This document shows, in pieces, positions 23,401-25,763 of a stretch of 64,000 bases of DNA. The position numbers and the translations under genes were made by a program. The stretch lies in the NCBI RefSeq assembly GCF_001895005.1, contig NZ_BCXH01000001.1:372001-436000 (forward strand), in the 5' to 3' direction. The DNA comes from Rhodococcus yunnanensis NBRC 103083 (GTDB lineage: Bacteria; Actinomycetota; Actinomycetes; Mycobacteriales; Mycobacteriaceae). The notes under the pieces are model-generated. The model had not been told where the DNA came from. It saw nothing but the letters and a program-made list of their open reading frames with translations, and ran no database searches. Each line of letters begins with the position of its first letter. Position 1 is the first letter of the stretch.

Positions 23401-25186
23401 GGCGTACGTCCTCGAACGCGACATCGCAATGTGCCAGCGCTGCGGAATCGACCCCGCGAAGACGTCCGGACAGCGCATGGAAGGACTCTCGCGGGTCGAC
23501 CTCTGCACGCAGTACGACGGTGTTGTCGGCCGTGTACGGAGTGCGCGCGCCGATCACGATGTCGGTTTCGCCGGACACCCGCGCCAGCAGAATCGCCATC
23601 GCAGCATGGATAGAGACCAGGACGCTCGATCCCTGGCTCGCTGCAGACGACACCAGTGACCGATGCGAGTCGGCGCCGAGAGTCAGGGTCGTACTGCGGA
23701 CCTGTGGCGTCGAGCGCGAGGTCGTGCCATGTGTCAGCGGCAACCCGACCGGATCGGGAGCATTCGCGAGCTCGGTGGACCAGAATGCCAGTTGCTGCTG
23801 TTCCACTCGGCGGCGACGTCCGATCGCGGCACTGACCGGGTGCACGTCTCCGACACCGTCGTGCGGTCCGGCTGCGACGAACGCGGAGACGACGTCGATG
23901 AAGCTGCGGTGGTGACGGGCCAGATCTTCGTCGTCGTAGCGATTCGGGTTGCCGCGAAAATCGACGAACGTCTTTGCTGGAGAACCACTTTGATAGATGT
24001 TGACCAGGAGATCCTCGACCGGGCCCGACGTCACGATGTTGAACTCACCGACGATCGTGCCGAGGTGAATCTCCTGATGGAACAGCATCACATTGACCAT
24101 CGGCGCGACGAGCATCTTGTCGGCGCCCGAGCTGTGCAGATCGCGGCGAATGTCTTCGATGCTGAATCGCTGGTGCCGTAGCGCACCCATGAGCTCGAGC
24201 TGCACCTGCGCGACGAGCTCCCCCACCGTCTCGTCCGGCGACACACGCACCGGAATGGGCGCGACGTTGACGAGCATGCCGCCCGAACGCCGCAGCACCG
24301 CAGTGGTTCTCGCGGAAACGGGAATGTTGACCAGTACATCCTCGCGGCCCGTCATTCGAGACAGGTAGCACGCGAAAGCCGCGATCACGACGGCGGCTGC
24401 AGTAGCACCCTTCGACGCATCCGAGTTCTCCAGGGCGTCGACGACATCGACGGGCAAGGATGCGCTTTCGAGCTTGCTGGCCGCCACGGTGTCGCCCGCC
24501 GTGTTGGACAGACTCGCGCCGTCACGGACGTCGCGAACGTGGTCCGCCCAGTACTCCCTATCCGTTTCGAAACGGCTCGACGACCTGTATGCCTGATCGA
24601 GATCGTAGAGCGTCTTCAGGTCCGCCGCTTTGGCCGGTGCTGGTTCACGGCCTTCGTATTCGGCGGTGTACAGCTCCGCCGTCCGATTGACCATGGTCAT
24701 CGCGCCGTAGCCGTCGAGCGCGACGTGGTGAATCTTGCTGTACCACAGGTACCGGTCGTCCTCGACGTGCAGGATCCAGACTCCTACCAGCCTGTCCGAT
24801 CTCAAATCGACTGGTGCCGTGTAGTTTTCGTCGATCCAGATACGCGCAGCACGCATCGGGTCACTGTCGGACCTGAAGTCGACGTAGTCGATGTGGTCGT
24901 CGATCGAATGATCGACGATCTGAATCGGCTCGCCGTGTGCTTCGGACAATCGCAGGAACGCCGATTGGAACTCGTGACCGGCCGTCCGCGATGCTCTGCG
25001 TAGCAGTTCCAGATCCAGATCCCCCCGCAGATCCACGTACTGGGCGATGCAGACCGGCACCGTCGGTGCCAACTGCTGCGCGAACCACATCCCCCGCTGG
25101 GCAGACGACAACGGAAAGCCCGCATTCTCGCCACCGCCTCCATGAGGGGGTGAACTGTGAGACTCGCCTGAGACTGCTGCCCGCAT
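1..25186 (-). CDS. Giant non-ribosomal peptide synthetase (5' part; continues past the left edge)
   Basis: One open frame of 8,395 codons with no stop, running from ATG at 25186 off the left edge. The start is supported by a GAAAGG Shine-Dalgarno sequence 7 bases upstream; another ATG four bases earlier is out of frame. It is a modular cytoplasmic assembly line: adenylation (A) domains activate amino acids, carrier (T) domains hold them on phosphopantetheine, condensation (C) domains join them and epimerisation (E) domains make D-residues. Visible order: C, orphan C lobe, A1, T1; C2-A2-T2; C3-A3-T3-E3; C4-A4-T4; C5-A5-T5-E5; C6-A6-T6; C7-A7 (cut). Pocket residues indicate Ser for A2 and Thr for A5. 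Modules 3-4 and 5-6 are two copies of the same C-A-T-E/C-A-T pair. No thioesterase or MbtH partner is visible. The product is unknown. No IdeR box is visible upstream, so a siderophore role is not supported by this window. Confidence 0.97.
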   Translation of the reverse strand, partial: MRAAVSGESHSSPPHGGGGENAGFPLSSAQRGMWFAQQLAPTVPVCIAQYVDLRGDLDLELLRRASRTAGHEFQSAFLRLSEAHGEPIQIVDHSIDDHIDYVDFRSDSDPMRAARIWIDENYTAPVDLRSDRLVGVWILHVEDDRYLWYSKIHHVALDGYGAMTMVNRTAELYTAEYEGREPAPAKAADLKTLYDLDQAYRSSSRFETDREYWADHVRDVRDGASLSNTAGDTVAASKLESASLPVDVVDALENSDASKGATAAAVVIAAFACYLSRMTGREDVLVNIPVSARTTAVLRRSGGMLVNVAPIPVRVSPDETVGELVAQVQLELMGALRHQRFSIEDIRRDLHSSGADKMLVAPMVNVMLFHQEIHLGTIVGEFNIVTSGPVEDLLVNIYQSGSPAKTFVDFRGNPNRYDDEDLARHHRSFIDVVSAFVAAGPHDGVGDVHPVSAAIGRRRRVEQQQLAFWSTELANAPDPVGLPLTHGTTSRSTPQVRSTTLTLGADSHRSLVSSAASQGSSVLVSIHAAMAILLARVSGETDIVIGARTPYTADNTVVLRAEVDPRESFHALSGRLRGVDSAALAHCDVAFEDVRRELNATTGRGTGIFRVLLAYSCDVALADVEGVDLIVTATERTDSLGAPAGITLELEYDASALGENSVGEHAQRLARILDVAATDATSVVGDIDVLSQSERASLVPVRGGVSIGARTLPEILSAAVDASGVGSMALMSGGVSVSYGELDDRSSRLARLLIGRGVGPGSFVALALSRSVESIVSVWAVAKAGGAFLPVDPSYPVDRIAHMLTDSGAAFGITMHEHLPMLSDIGARVQWTVLDDALVEDELISIPGGAVTAEVRSSPLSVDDAAYLIYTSGSTGVPKGVVVTHRGLADLAELERDRFAVEVGSRTLAFASTSFDASVLELLLAFSAGATMVIAPTDVFGGVELAQLLAQEKVTHAFVTPAALASVDPSGLDSLAVVVTGGDACGPELVERWAPGRSMFNAYGPTEATVFSSVSAAMQSGSAVDIGSPITGSEQVVLDHRLQPVPVGVAGELYLVGAGLARGYHGRAGLTAERFVAAPFGVGVRMYRTGDVVRWNVSGALEYVGRSDFQVKVRGFRIELGEIDAVVASVPGVEFVATLGVEGPSGSTVLVSYVMPVRGAAVDVDGVRARVAAALPSHMMPSAFVVLESIPLTPAGKLDRKALPVPEFGRVTEFRAPETEYEQKIAEVFTELLDGRRVGLDDSFFDLGGNSLIATRVVARVNAELGTGLRVIDLFEAPTIQALASRAEGSAAVVSRPALVRVDRPDRVPLSAAQQRMWFINQFDTTSAAYNIPLAVRLSGVVDVAALNAAIGDVLARHESLRTTFPVDGELPRQLVGGVDSSVASLVPVDVDEAEVAERIAADASRGFDVTVDKPFRAGLYRVADAEFVLAIVVHHIAADGASMAPLAADVMVAYSARVNGDAPYWEPLEVQYADYTVWQRELLGSEDDPGSVVSSQLGFWSRELADLPDLLPLPVDRPRPPQQSIHGATTRFEIPSEIRDRLTRLASDNDATLFMVVHSALALLLARLSGTEDIAVGTPIAGRGEAGLDKLVGMFVGTLVLRTEVSPHVSFTELLARTRAADLAAFDNTDVPFEKLVDELAPSRSTDHSPLFQVLLEFQNNAAAHLELPGLEVSFEEIDTGTTKFDLQLRVDEYPTSTGASTAAFTYSTQLFDAATIDMFVDRFLRLLRSVCDAPTIALRDVKILSTRERETVVETWNATDRALPAHVGDDPTLNTLFDLQVARSPYSIAVVFDDEHITYREFDDRANQLARHLVSLGVGPETHVGLAIRRSTDLLVGMYAIIKAGGSYVPIDPDHPVERSAYVIESAAPICILTTSRDWINVPVETPVLAIDLIDVSDRDTAPLTQAERIGRVTGRSTAYVIYTSGSTGRPKGVAVTHEAIVNRLLWMQDRYGLEPSDNVLQKTPATFDVSVWEFFWALQVGAKLVIAAPDGHRDPDYLSRLILRERITTVHFVPSMLAVFIEGGRPEDCASLRLVFCSGEALPPATVSAFSAFADAELHNLYGPTEAAVDVTHYHCASGDLAVVPIGAPVWNTTVYVLDAALEPAPIGAPGELYLAGVQLARGYVGRGDLTADRFVANPFGEPGARLYRTGDLVRWRSDGNLEYIGRTDFQVKLRGLRIELPEIEAALLRHDAVAQAVAVVHSNPVTGEVLLAYVVPARNADFDAAALTASVAESLPAYMVPSLVVELDALPLNASGKLDRKLLPEPEFGSFDTEAVSPENPVEEIIAAECADLLGVAQVGVTHNFFDIGGNSLVAMRLVARVNSAMGSSLTVRDLFDAPTVRGLAAVVESQEYRTDPRPALVPADRPESIPVSLAQQRMWFMNQYDTTSAAYNVAFAMRMTGHLDLDALRSAVSDVMDRHESLRTVFPLTDSGPVQSILEPHQVLPNLDPIDVESEKDALRLIAEAAQSGFDVSADVPVRAQLIRIHEDVHVLAFVVHHISSDGFSTAPLARDLIVAYSSRIHGDAPIIDPLPVQYADYSLWQRAFLGSESDPSSLMSQQLAFWVESLSGAPDVLALPLDRPRPSEASFRGDTIEFDIEPELHQAMSRLSSSRDSSVFMIVHAALGVLLSKLSGTEDISVGTPISGRGDAALDDLVGMFVNTLVLRTDVRPAQSFAELLDVVRATDLEAFTHADVPFERVVDRLDPVRSTSYTPLFQVMLEFQHTDRPNITLPGLEVERVELTNDIANFDLQLTISESFDEAGSPSGIEAAFRYATDVFDANTVSEFAFRFRSILQTVVDDPAVVVGNVDVLSVDERATLAPVRGAPAVPERLLVDILSDAVATAGVDAPAIDYQDDVVSYGELDSRSSQLARVLIDRGVGPDTFVALALPRSADTIVAIWATAKAGAAFLPIDPTYPSDRIEHMLVDSGAVLGLTTPEHAAELGLSAAEAEWLVLGDPTMSAEIASRSASAVSDSDRLRPLRLDDCAYLIYTSGSTGLPKGVVVTHRGLTNLADEERLRFRVTPSSRTLAFASPSFDASILEFMLAFGSAATMVVAPPAMYGGPELSQLMADKRVTHAFVTPAALASVDPSGLPHLDVIATGGDACSPELVARWAPGRAMFNAYGPTEATIFSSISDELHPDTPVDIGAPTIGFAEVVLDGRMNPVPIGVPGELYLAGPALARGYHGRSGLTAERFVANPFATDGSRIYRTGDVVRWNRSGALEFVGRSDTQVKVRGFRIELGEIDSVLATHPDVEFVTTAGTTGPAGNTILVAYVLPVSGGSVDSRVLRDHAADSLPGHMLPAAFVELESIPLTPAGKLDRRALPEPTFDNRSESGREANTPIEKLLAGLFCEVLRLDHVDVDDSFFALGGDSIMSIQLVSRAKAAGIVLSPRDVFERKTVAALAEVALSVSDDAVVVLEELPGGGVGDVPLTPIVSWMIERTPVFDRHTQTALLTLPADIDLPTLERTIQTVLDHHDMLRGRLRTHDGTPVMDVLPPGAILASDILRRVVTGESITPAGELEIAAGQLDPASGSMIRFVWLDDVGASRLLIVAHHLVVDGVSWRIFVPDMAAAWSQIVAGDEPELMPVGTSMRRWAHGLRDAAAERRGELDLWRRTLAGHDPLIGSRPLDPAIDVHSTVDRVDVELSADVTDSVLTTVPEAFHGSVNDGLMAGLALAVAAWRRDRGIDAPDTLVSLEGHGREDQVVPGADLARTIGWFTTIFPIRIDVSGLDLDDALSGGAAAGSLIKSVKERLLGIPDHGIGYGLLRYLDEESGSSLAAYAAPQISFNYLGRYSAGIPENLRDVGWLPVEDDDVGDVQNPELPVAAVLDINAVTATGDDGRAVLKATFAFPVGVLDRDDVVELTRLWTRSLTAISRHASRPGAGGFTPSDLDLVQLDQTSIDDVERRYPELVDVWSMSPLQAGLLFHAELSDQAVDAYLVQLVMTLTGSVDEVRFRAAAQKLIDRHANLRTAFVHNIDGDSVQVVERRVEVPWESFDLTNLGDADRAVELDRIMAADRGRRFNMAQAPLLRFMLISVQPSEWRLVLTNHHILIDGWSTPLLVRELLTLYATDGDDSVLPRVPAYRDYLTWMARRDPVAARDAWVSALSGLAEPTLLTPIESRRQESTLAARKLTSMTEEDTDRLRAFARVHGVTVNTLVQAAWGTVLAGLTGRDDVLFGATVSGRPPEINDIESMIGLFINTLPVRVTIDPRETLGDFITRLQREQANLLDHHYLGLTEIQRAVGPVVAFDTLTVFESYPMDRAGLTDETDIVGMRVANILDGSDTAQYPLTLVAMVDERLHIEAKYLPDLFESDAVEAIVGRIGRVLHAFATTPDLLMGRVNLLSESERAVLVPVRGEESVEVRLLPEILSTAVDIAGVDATALVSGSVSVSYGELDAASSRLARLLISRGVGVGSFVALALSRSVASVTAVWAVAKAGGAYLPVDPSYPVDRIAHMLTDSGVSSGITLSGHRSVLDDAADTVEWIALDDEDISATLGDLPGTPIEAEERTDVLRPDDAAYLIYTSGSTGVPKGVVVTHRGLVHVAEHERTRLDVTTESRVLAFASPSFDASVLELLYAFGAGATMIIAPTDVYGGEELAVLLAREHVTHAFVTPAALASVDPSGLDELRVVATGGEACGPELVERWAPGRRMFNAYGPTEATVFATLSTAMNPGTPIAIGSPIIGAAVVVLDARLQPVPVGVAGELYLAGPALARGYHDRAGLTAERFVAAPFGVAERMYRTGDVVRWNVSGALEYVGRSDFQVKVRGFRIELGEIDAVVASVPGVEFVATLGVEGPSGSTVLVSYVMPVPGAVIDVDGVRSKVASALPAHMIPSAFVVLESIPLTPAGKLDRRALPAPDLRSGVDRREPISDAEIAIARVFADVLGTEDIGLDDNFFDLGGDSLSATRVTARVNGALGTDISVRALFEAPTVEMLAARAVGQRSVGSRPALVRVERPAVVPLSQAQQRMWFINQFDTTSAAYNIPLAVRLSGTVDVDSLNAAIADVLARHESLRTTFPSDGVTPRQFIHDAGSTVVTLAPVDVEESQLFERVAADASRGFDVTVDKPFRAGLYRVADAEFVLAIVVHHIAADGASMAPLAADVMVAYSARVNGDAPYWEPLEVQYADYTVWQRELLGSEDDPGSVVSSQLGFWSRELADLPDLLPLPVDRPRPPQQSMRGASVKFTISPASHRALVDIAREAHSTVFMAVHAAWALLMARLSGTEDIAVGTPIAGRGEAGLDALVGMFVGTLVLRTEVSPHVSFTELLARTRAADLAAFDNTDVPFEKLVDELAPSRSTDHSPLFQVLLEFQNNERAHLELPGLEVTALEFDAGVAKFDLQLTAFEEYDENGLPAGMSAAITYATDLFDESTVVTFADRFVSIVDAVAVDPDGVVGDIDILGRTERTMMNIDWNHEGRTASAETLVERFESAVARFPQSTAVVDGDRTYTYSELEARANRLARHLVSVGVGPETLVAVAMPRTAELPVVLLAVLKAGGGYLPVDVTYPADRLAFMLEDARPVCVVSTVADSAAVPAGGIAHVLVDDPDTMAALDALPADMLTSADRGGDPTADTIAYVIYTSGSTGRPKGVQVTHRTVGTLFENTIDKFGFDETDVWTMFHSYAFDFSVWELWGPLLYGGKLVVVDYYTARSPELFRELLVAQSVTVLNQTPTAFYQFAEADRVAADESGLLALRYVIFGGEALDLAQLERWYTRHSENSPTLVNMYGITETTVHVSYLPLTREFAAAASASVIGQAIPGLGVSVRDHRLRLVPPGVTGEMYVSGAQLSRGYLGRMALTSTRFVANPDSLDGTRMYRTGDTARWNRRGQLEYLGRSDSQIQLHGFRIELGEIESALLQADGVAQSVVTVRDDGAGERLVGYVVPESGRTVDTTEVLAFAGTVLTAYMVPAALVVLDELPLTANGKLDRRALPAPDFAARVTHSRAPATPVEESLASLFAEVLGLGSVGVDDSFFALGGDSIMSIQLVSRAKAAGLVIAPRDVFERKTVAGLAEVARFGSDVVVLEELEGGGVGDLPLTPVVQWMVERSEQFGRYTQTALLQLPPSIESDVLERTVQAVLDHHDMLRAQLYRDEDGVWVESVAAAGTVTATSVLRRVSVDSVVGEDFSAVAARELDAAADRLDPGVGRMIEMVWFSDESGAGRLLIVAHHLVIDGVSWRILVPDLATAWAQIAAGTEPELAETGTSMRRWATGLAEVAPARAAELALWTRTLSGADPVIGSRALDPAVDVDATAQRIRTALPVEVTEHLLTTVPEVFHGSVNDGLLTGLALALTAWRREQGTHVDDALVSLEGHGREDAVVPGADLGRTVGWFTTIFPVRLDLDGIDVADAFAAGGAAGDAIKSIKEQLLEIPDHGIGYGLLRYLTEDGRAALGGFARPQVSFNYLGRFSTGSTEDMADVGWIPVSDTALGDAQNPDMPVPALLDINAVTNSTPDGPVLSATFAFPTGVLSAIEVERLIELWIEALTALTTHAAGSGAGGYTPSDLELVDIDQSTIAELEQRFPALYDVWSMSPLQSGLLFHARLAGEVDQEVDTGVDAYMVQLGLELRGEVDAQRMKAAAQTLLDRHDNLRAAFVHNANGESVQVVQTNVQVPWAQVDLRGFADREGALETVLAEDRARRFVLDHAPLLRFTLITKAEGEWRLLLTNHHILLDGWSTPLLIKELLTLYATAGDDSMLPRVPAYRDYLSWMHRQDAEVSKAQWIRALSGVEEPTLLVTADRGRQLSTTSAETTRSLSRDTTGALRDIAAHRGSTLNTIVQSAWGIVLAALTGRTDVVFGATVSGRPPEIPGIESMIGLFINTLPVRVSLDPAEPVGDLVDRIQIEQASLLDHHYMGLTDIARAAGPGVAFDTLTVFESYPVDRAGLSEETDIAGMRVADVLGTDAAHYPLTLVASVDDRLHLKAKYLPDLFDEEAVDRIIARVERVLDAVVSDDRRPVAGIRLLSESEHADLAPVYGESGGSTRLLAHIFENAASLDPEHTALRFADFSLSYGELDRRSTQLARLLLRRGVSAESFVALGLARSIESVVAVWAVAKTGAAFVPVDPGYPRDRIDHMLSDSGARFGITVRGSQDGLPRTLEGGGSWIVLDDEQTSAELASLSAERLGDDERVDCVRMDSAAYAIYTSGSTGLPKGVVVTHSGLDNFATEQIDRYALTPQSRTLHVSSPSFDASILEYLLAFGAGATMVIVPPSVYGGDELKEVISSEGVTHGFITPAALASVDPFGLESFHTVVVGGEAVPAELIAAWAPGRTLFNGYGPTETTIMSNISDPLDADSALTIGGPIRAVHEVVLDARMQPVPIGVRGELYLAGAGLARGYHERPALTSERFVANPFGEPGERMYRTGDVVRWTPDRTIEYVGRSDFQVKVRGFRIELGEIDAVLSAHPSVDFAATVGAESPAGATVLVAYVRLVDRASSVDTSELTAHAADRLPGHMVPSIIVRLDEIPLTPVGKLDRRALPAPEFGSETADYVAPRSADEEVVAAVFAEILGVDRVGALDSFFDRGGDSLSATRVIARINAATGSSVGVRAIFEAPTVAALAARVAGSGSTDSRPVLAAVDRPTRIPLSLAQQRMWFINRFDPASPAYNVPLVVRLTGELDLTALTSAVADLLDRHESLRTTFPANEEGPEQAIHSAEDVLPSIDVTPVHESDLRDVIATFAETGFDVATEIPIRLALLRVTSSEEPVHVLAVVVHHIAADGASMAPLARDVMVAYASRTQNAAPAWEPLEIQYADYTLWQRELLGDEADATSISAHQLDYWRGALRGLPDLLPLPTDRPRPNTQDFRGGRVKFTIDADIHRRVAEFARTRSATMFMIVHGAFAASLARLSGTEDIAITTPVAGRGEAALDDLIGMFVNTLVLRTVVDGAESFESLLGRVVDADLEAFGHTEIPFERVVEVLNPTRSTAYSPLSQVALSFQNNDEARLELPNLLVEGVDIDVPVAKQDLQLLLSEKFDASGAPAGIEGAFDYATALFDASTVSSFARRFVRVLGAVVAHPGAPVGDVDILADDERPMFAPARGDDGGDPQTWPQILANAVRANPDGSAIEYLDRSLTYRELDAVSTRMARMLIDYGTGPETFVALAMPRSIESVVATWAVTKSGAAFLPVDPNYPADRIAHMLEDSHSPIGLTVAAFRDQLPDTITWLVVDDDEFVADAERYPTDEVTDADRTSTLRVDNPAYLIYTSGSTGRPKGVAVRHRGMANLEDEVTLRFHPKRTSRVSHIASPSFDASVYELTMAFGVGATLVIVPPGIFGGDDLADLLERTSVTHAFLTPAALASIDGDRLQDVEVLAVGGEACTSELVARWAPGRMMFNGYGPTETTIQGSVGGPLVAGERIDVGSPAIGFRYLVLDSRLRPVPAGVA
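2460..5689 (-). other. NRPS module 6 (DCL-type C-A-T), unknown residue
   Basis: The C domain begins SPLQSGLLFH and contains HHILLDGWS near residue 6683, so it fits a D-Thr donor from module 5. A short acidic insertion (GEVDQEVDTGVD) follows the first C motif and is absent from module 4. The A6 pocket reads DALFVGGIMK, unassigned. The carrier reads DRGGDSL near residue 7537, with Arg where the other carriers have Leu or Ile; the modifiable Ser is present. Confidence 0.86.
5690..10329 (-). other. NRPS module 5 (C-A-T-E), predicted D-threonine
   Basis: The C domain (HHIAADG near residue 5098) is partly identical at DNA level to that of module 2. The A5 pocket reads D, F, W, N, I, G, M, V, H plus K (DFWNIGMVHK), the established threonine code. 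The carrier has LGGDSI near residue 5990, followed by an E domain with HHLVIDGVSWR and EGHGRE. D-Thr (D-allo-Thr if only the alpha carbon is inverted) is expected in the peptide. Confidence 0.9.
9211..9996 (-). repeat. Near-identical intragenic NRPS repeat, copy in module 5 C domain
   Basis: This matches 20200-20985 in module 2 at a fixed offset of 10,989 bp (3,663 codons). Positions 9211-9414 and about 9637-9996 are identical or differ by about one base. Positions 9492-9628 between them are clearly diverged, as expected of gene-conversion tracts. Confidence 0.85.
10330..13539 (-). other. NRPS module 4 (DCL-type C-A-T), unknown residue
   Basis: The C domain starts with SPLQAGLLFH and has HHILIDGWS near residue 4060. 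Both are typical of C domains that accept a D-configured donor, which fits its place after E3. The A4 pocket reads DALFAGAVFK, one residue from A1 and from A3. The T4 serine is residue 4914. A4 and T4 are in-frame near-copies of A1 and T1 at a constant distance of 10,989 bp. Confidence 0.86.
10729..10940 (-). repeat. Identical intragenic NRPS repeat, copy in A4
   Basis: About 210 bp covering the RTGD-to-GELGEID end of the A4 domain. It is identical to 21718-21929 in A1, again at the 10,989-bp offset. The flanks diverge within a few bases on the 3' side. Confidence 0.85.
13540..18119 (-). other. NRPS module 3 (C-A-T-E), unknown residue made D
   Basis: The C domain has HHISSDG near residue 2500. 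The A3 pocket reads DALFAGAIFK and is unassigned. The carrier has LGGDSI near residue 3378, the form usually found ahead of E domains. The E domain carries HHLVVDGVSWR near residue 3560, EGHGRE and GWFTT. The incorporated residue should therefore be epimerised to D before passing to module 4. Confidence 0.87.
18120..21319 (-). other. NRPS module 2 (C-A-T), predicted L-serine
   Basis: The C domain has HHIAADG at residues 1435-1441 and an LCL-type start (LSAAQQRMWF). The A2 pocket residues read by eye are D, V, W, H, F, S, L, V, D plus the conserved K, i.e. DVWHFSLVDK. This is the established serine code and is the one found in EntF. The carrier motif GGNSL lies near residue 2315. There is no epimerisation domain, so L-Ser is expected. 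Confidence 0.88.
20200..20985 (-). repeat. Near-identical intragenic NRPS repeat, copy in module 2 C domain
   Basis: Partner of 9211-9996. The identical tracts use Leu TTG and G-ending Val, Ser and Ala codons more than the flanking sequence, which prefers CTC, GTC and TCC. This suggests the tracts share a separate recent origin. Confidence 0.85.
21718..21929 (-). repeat. Identical intragenic NRPS repeat, copy in A1
   Basis: Partner of 10729-10940. Both encode the same A-domain C-terminal stretch (YRTGDVVRWN and onward), so the exchange does not include the pocket residues. Confidence 0.85.
23120..23830 (-). other. Orphan C-terminal lobe of a condensation domain inside module 1
   Basis: Immediately after the complete first C domain, residues from about 455 read QQLAFW, then an LLARVSG segment, and end in a DVAFEDV segment. 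These match the second half of the ordinary C domains elsewhere in this protein (compare LLARLSG and DVPFEKL). There is no room for an N-terminal lobe and no HHxxxDG motif, so it should be catalytically inert. It looks like the remainder of an ordinary C domain whose front half was replaced by the EntF-like domain. Confidence 0.75.
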
Positions 25187-25763
25187 TCATTCGCCTTTCT
25201 TGAGCGAGATCGAGGAAGGAGGTGTCCTGGCGGGATCGATCACTACGGAGTCCGTTCTTCTACATTCGGCGTCTTCTTACGTGTGGCGGCAGGAGCATCG
25301 AAACCACTCCACGCACGGATGACCGGTGCGGTGCCCGGTCGCGCCGCCCCTTTCACGTTGGTTCGTTGCGCGTCGTATCGTGGATGGGCCCGTTCGGACA
25401 CTTCGATACTGGCGAAGATTCGACACCGACGAGGGCACACCGACTCACGGTCGGTTTCGCGCTGATGTTTTCGGGCCTGCGAACCACACCACCAAATTTC
25501 ACCGAGGACCCCTCCCATGCGCTGAGCCACCGACCCGCAAATCCGCGATCGAAACGTGTCAGCTCGTCCCGACGGCAAAATGCGCGCTATTACACACTCG
25601 CGATCTACAAACATACAATAGTCAGCTGCCCCCTTTATGGCCGATCACTATTGAAGAATCGAGCCTACGTCAGCGACCGTTACAGCTCTCGACGTGCAAA
25701 TCGAAAGAAAGCTGATCGATCCCCTGTAATCCACCTATTCCGAACTGTGCATAGTGAAGATCA
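25187..25763. promoter_or_regulatory. 577-bp intergenic region upstream of the NRPS
   Basis: This gene-free stretch lies between the end of lnt and the NRPS start and is visibly more AT-rich than its surroundings, particularly 25590-25780. It must hold the NRPS promoter. Two dyads are visible: CAATAGT/ACTATTG arms at 25616-25622 and 25647-25653, and an 11-bp palindrome (ACGGA-G-TCCGT) at 25245-25255, about 60 bp ahead of the NRPS start. I see no convincing -35/-10 pair, no iron box and no small gene such as an MbtH homologue. The plus-strand open frame that crosses it continues antisense through lnt and is not credible. Confidence 0.6.

Larger units (their letters stand above)
21320..25186 (-). 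other. NRPS module 1: EntF-like C domain, orphan C lobe, A1, T1
   Basis: The first C domain (about residues 25-430) resembles the EntF type and has an intact HHVALDG motif at residues 153-159. A second C-terminal C-domain lobe follows at about residues 455-690. A1 (about 690-1205) has YTSGSTG near residue 870, NAYGPTE, and a GKLDRK lysine motif. Its pocket reads DALFVGAVFK, which I cannot assign with confidence. T1 has GGNSL with the phosphopantetheine serine at residue 1251. An N-terminal C domain implies that an acyl, aryl or upstream peptidyl donor is loaded onto residue 1. Confidence 0.88.

Noticed and set aside
1-25186. NRPS as a siderophore synthetase
   Set aside because: The EntF-like first C domain and Ser code are suggestive, but there is no visible iron box upstream, no hydroxyornithine code, no aryl-acid activation gene and no transport gene nearby.
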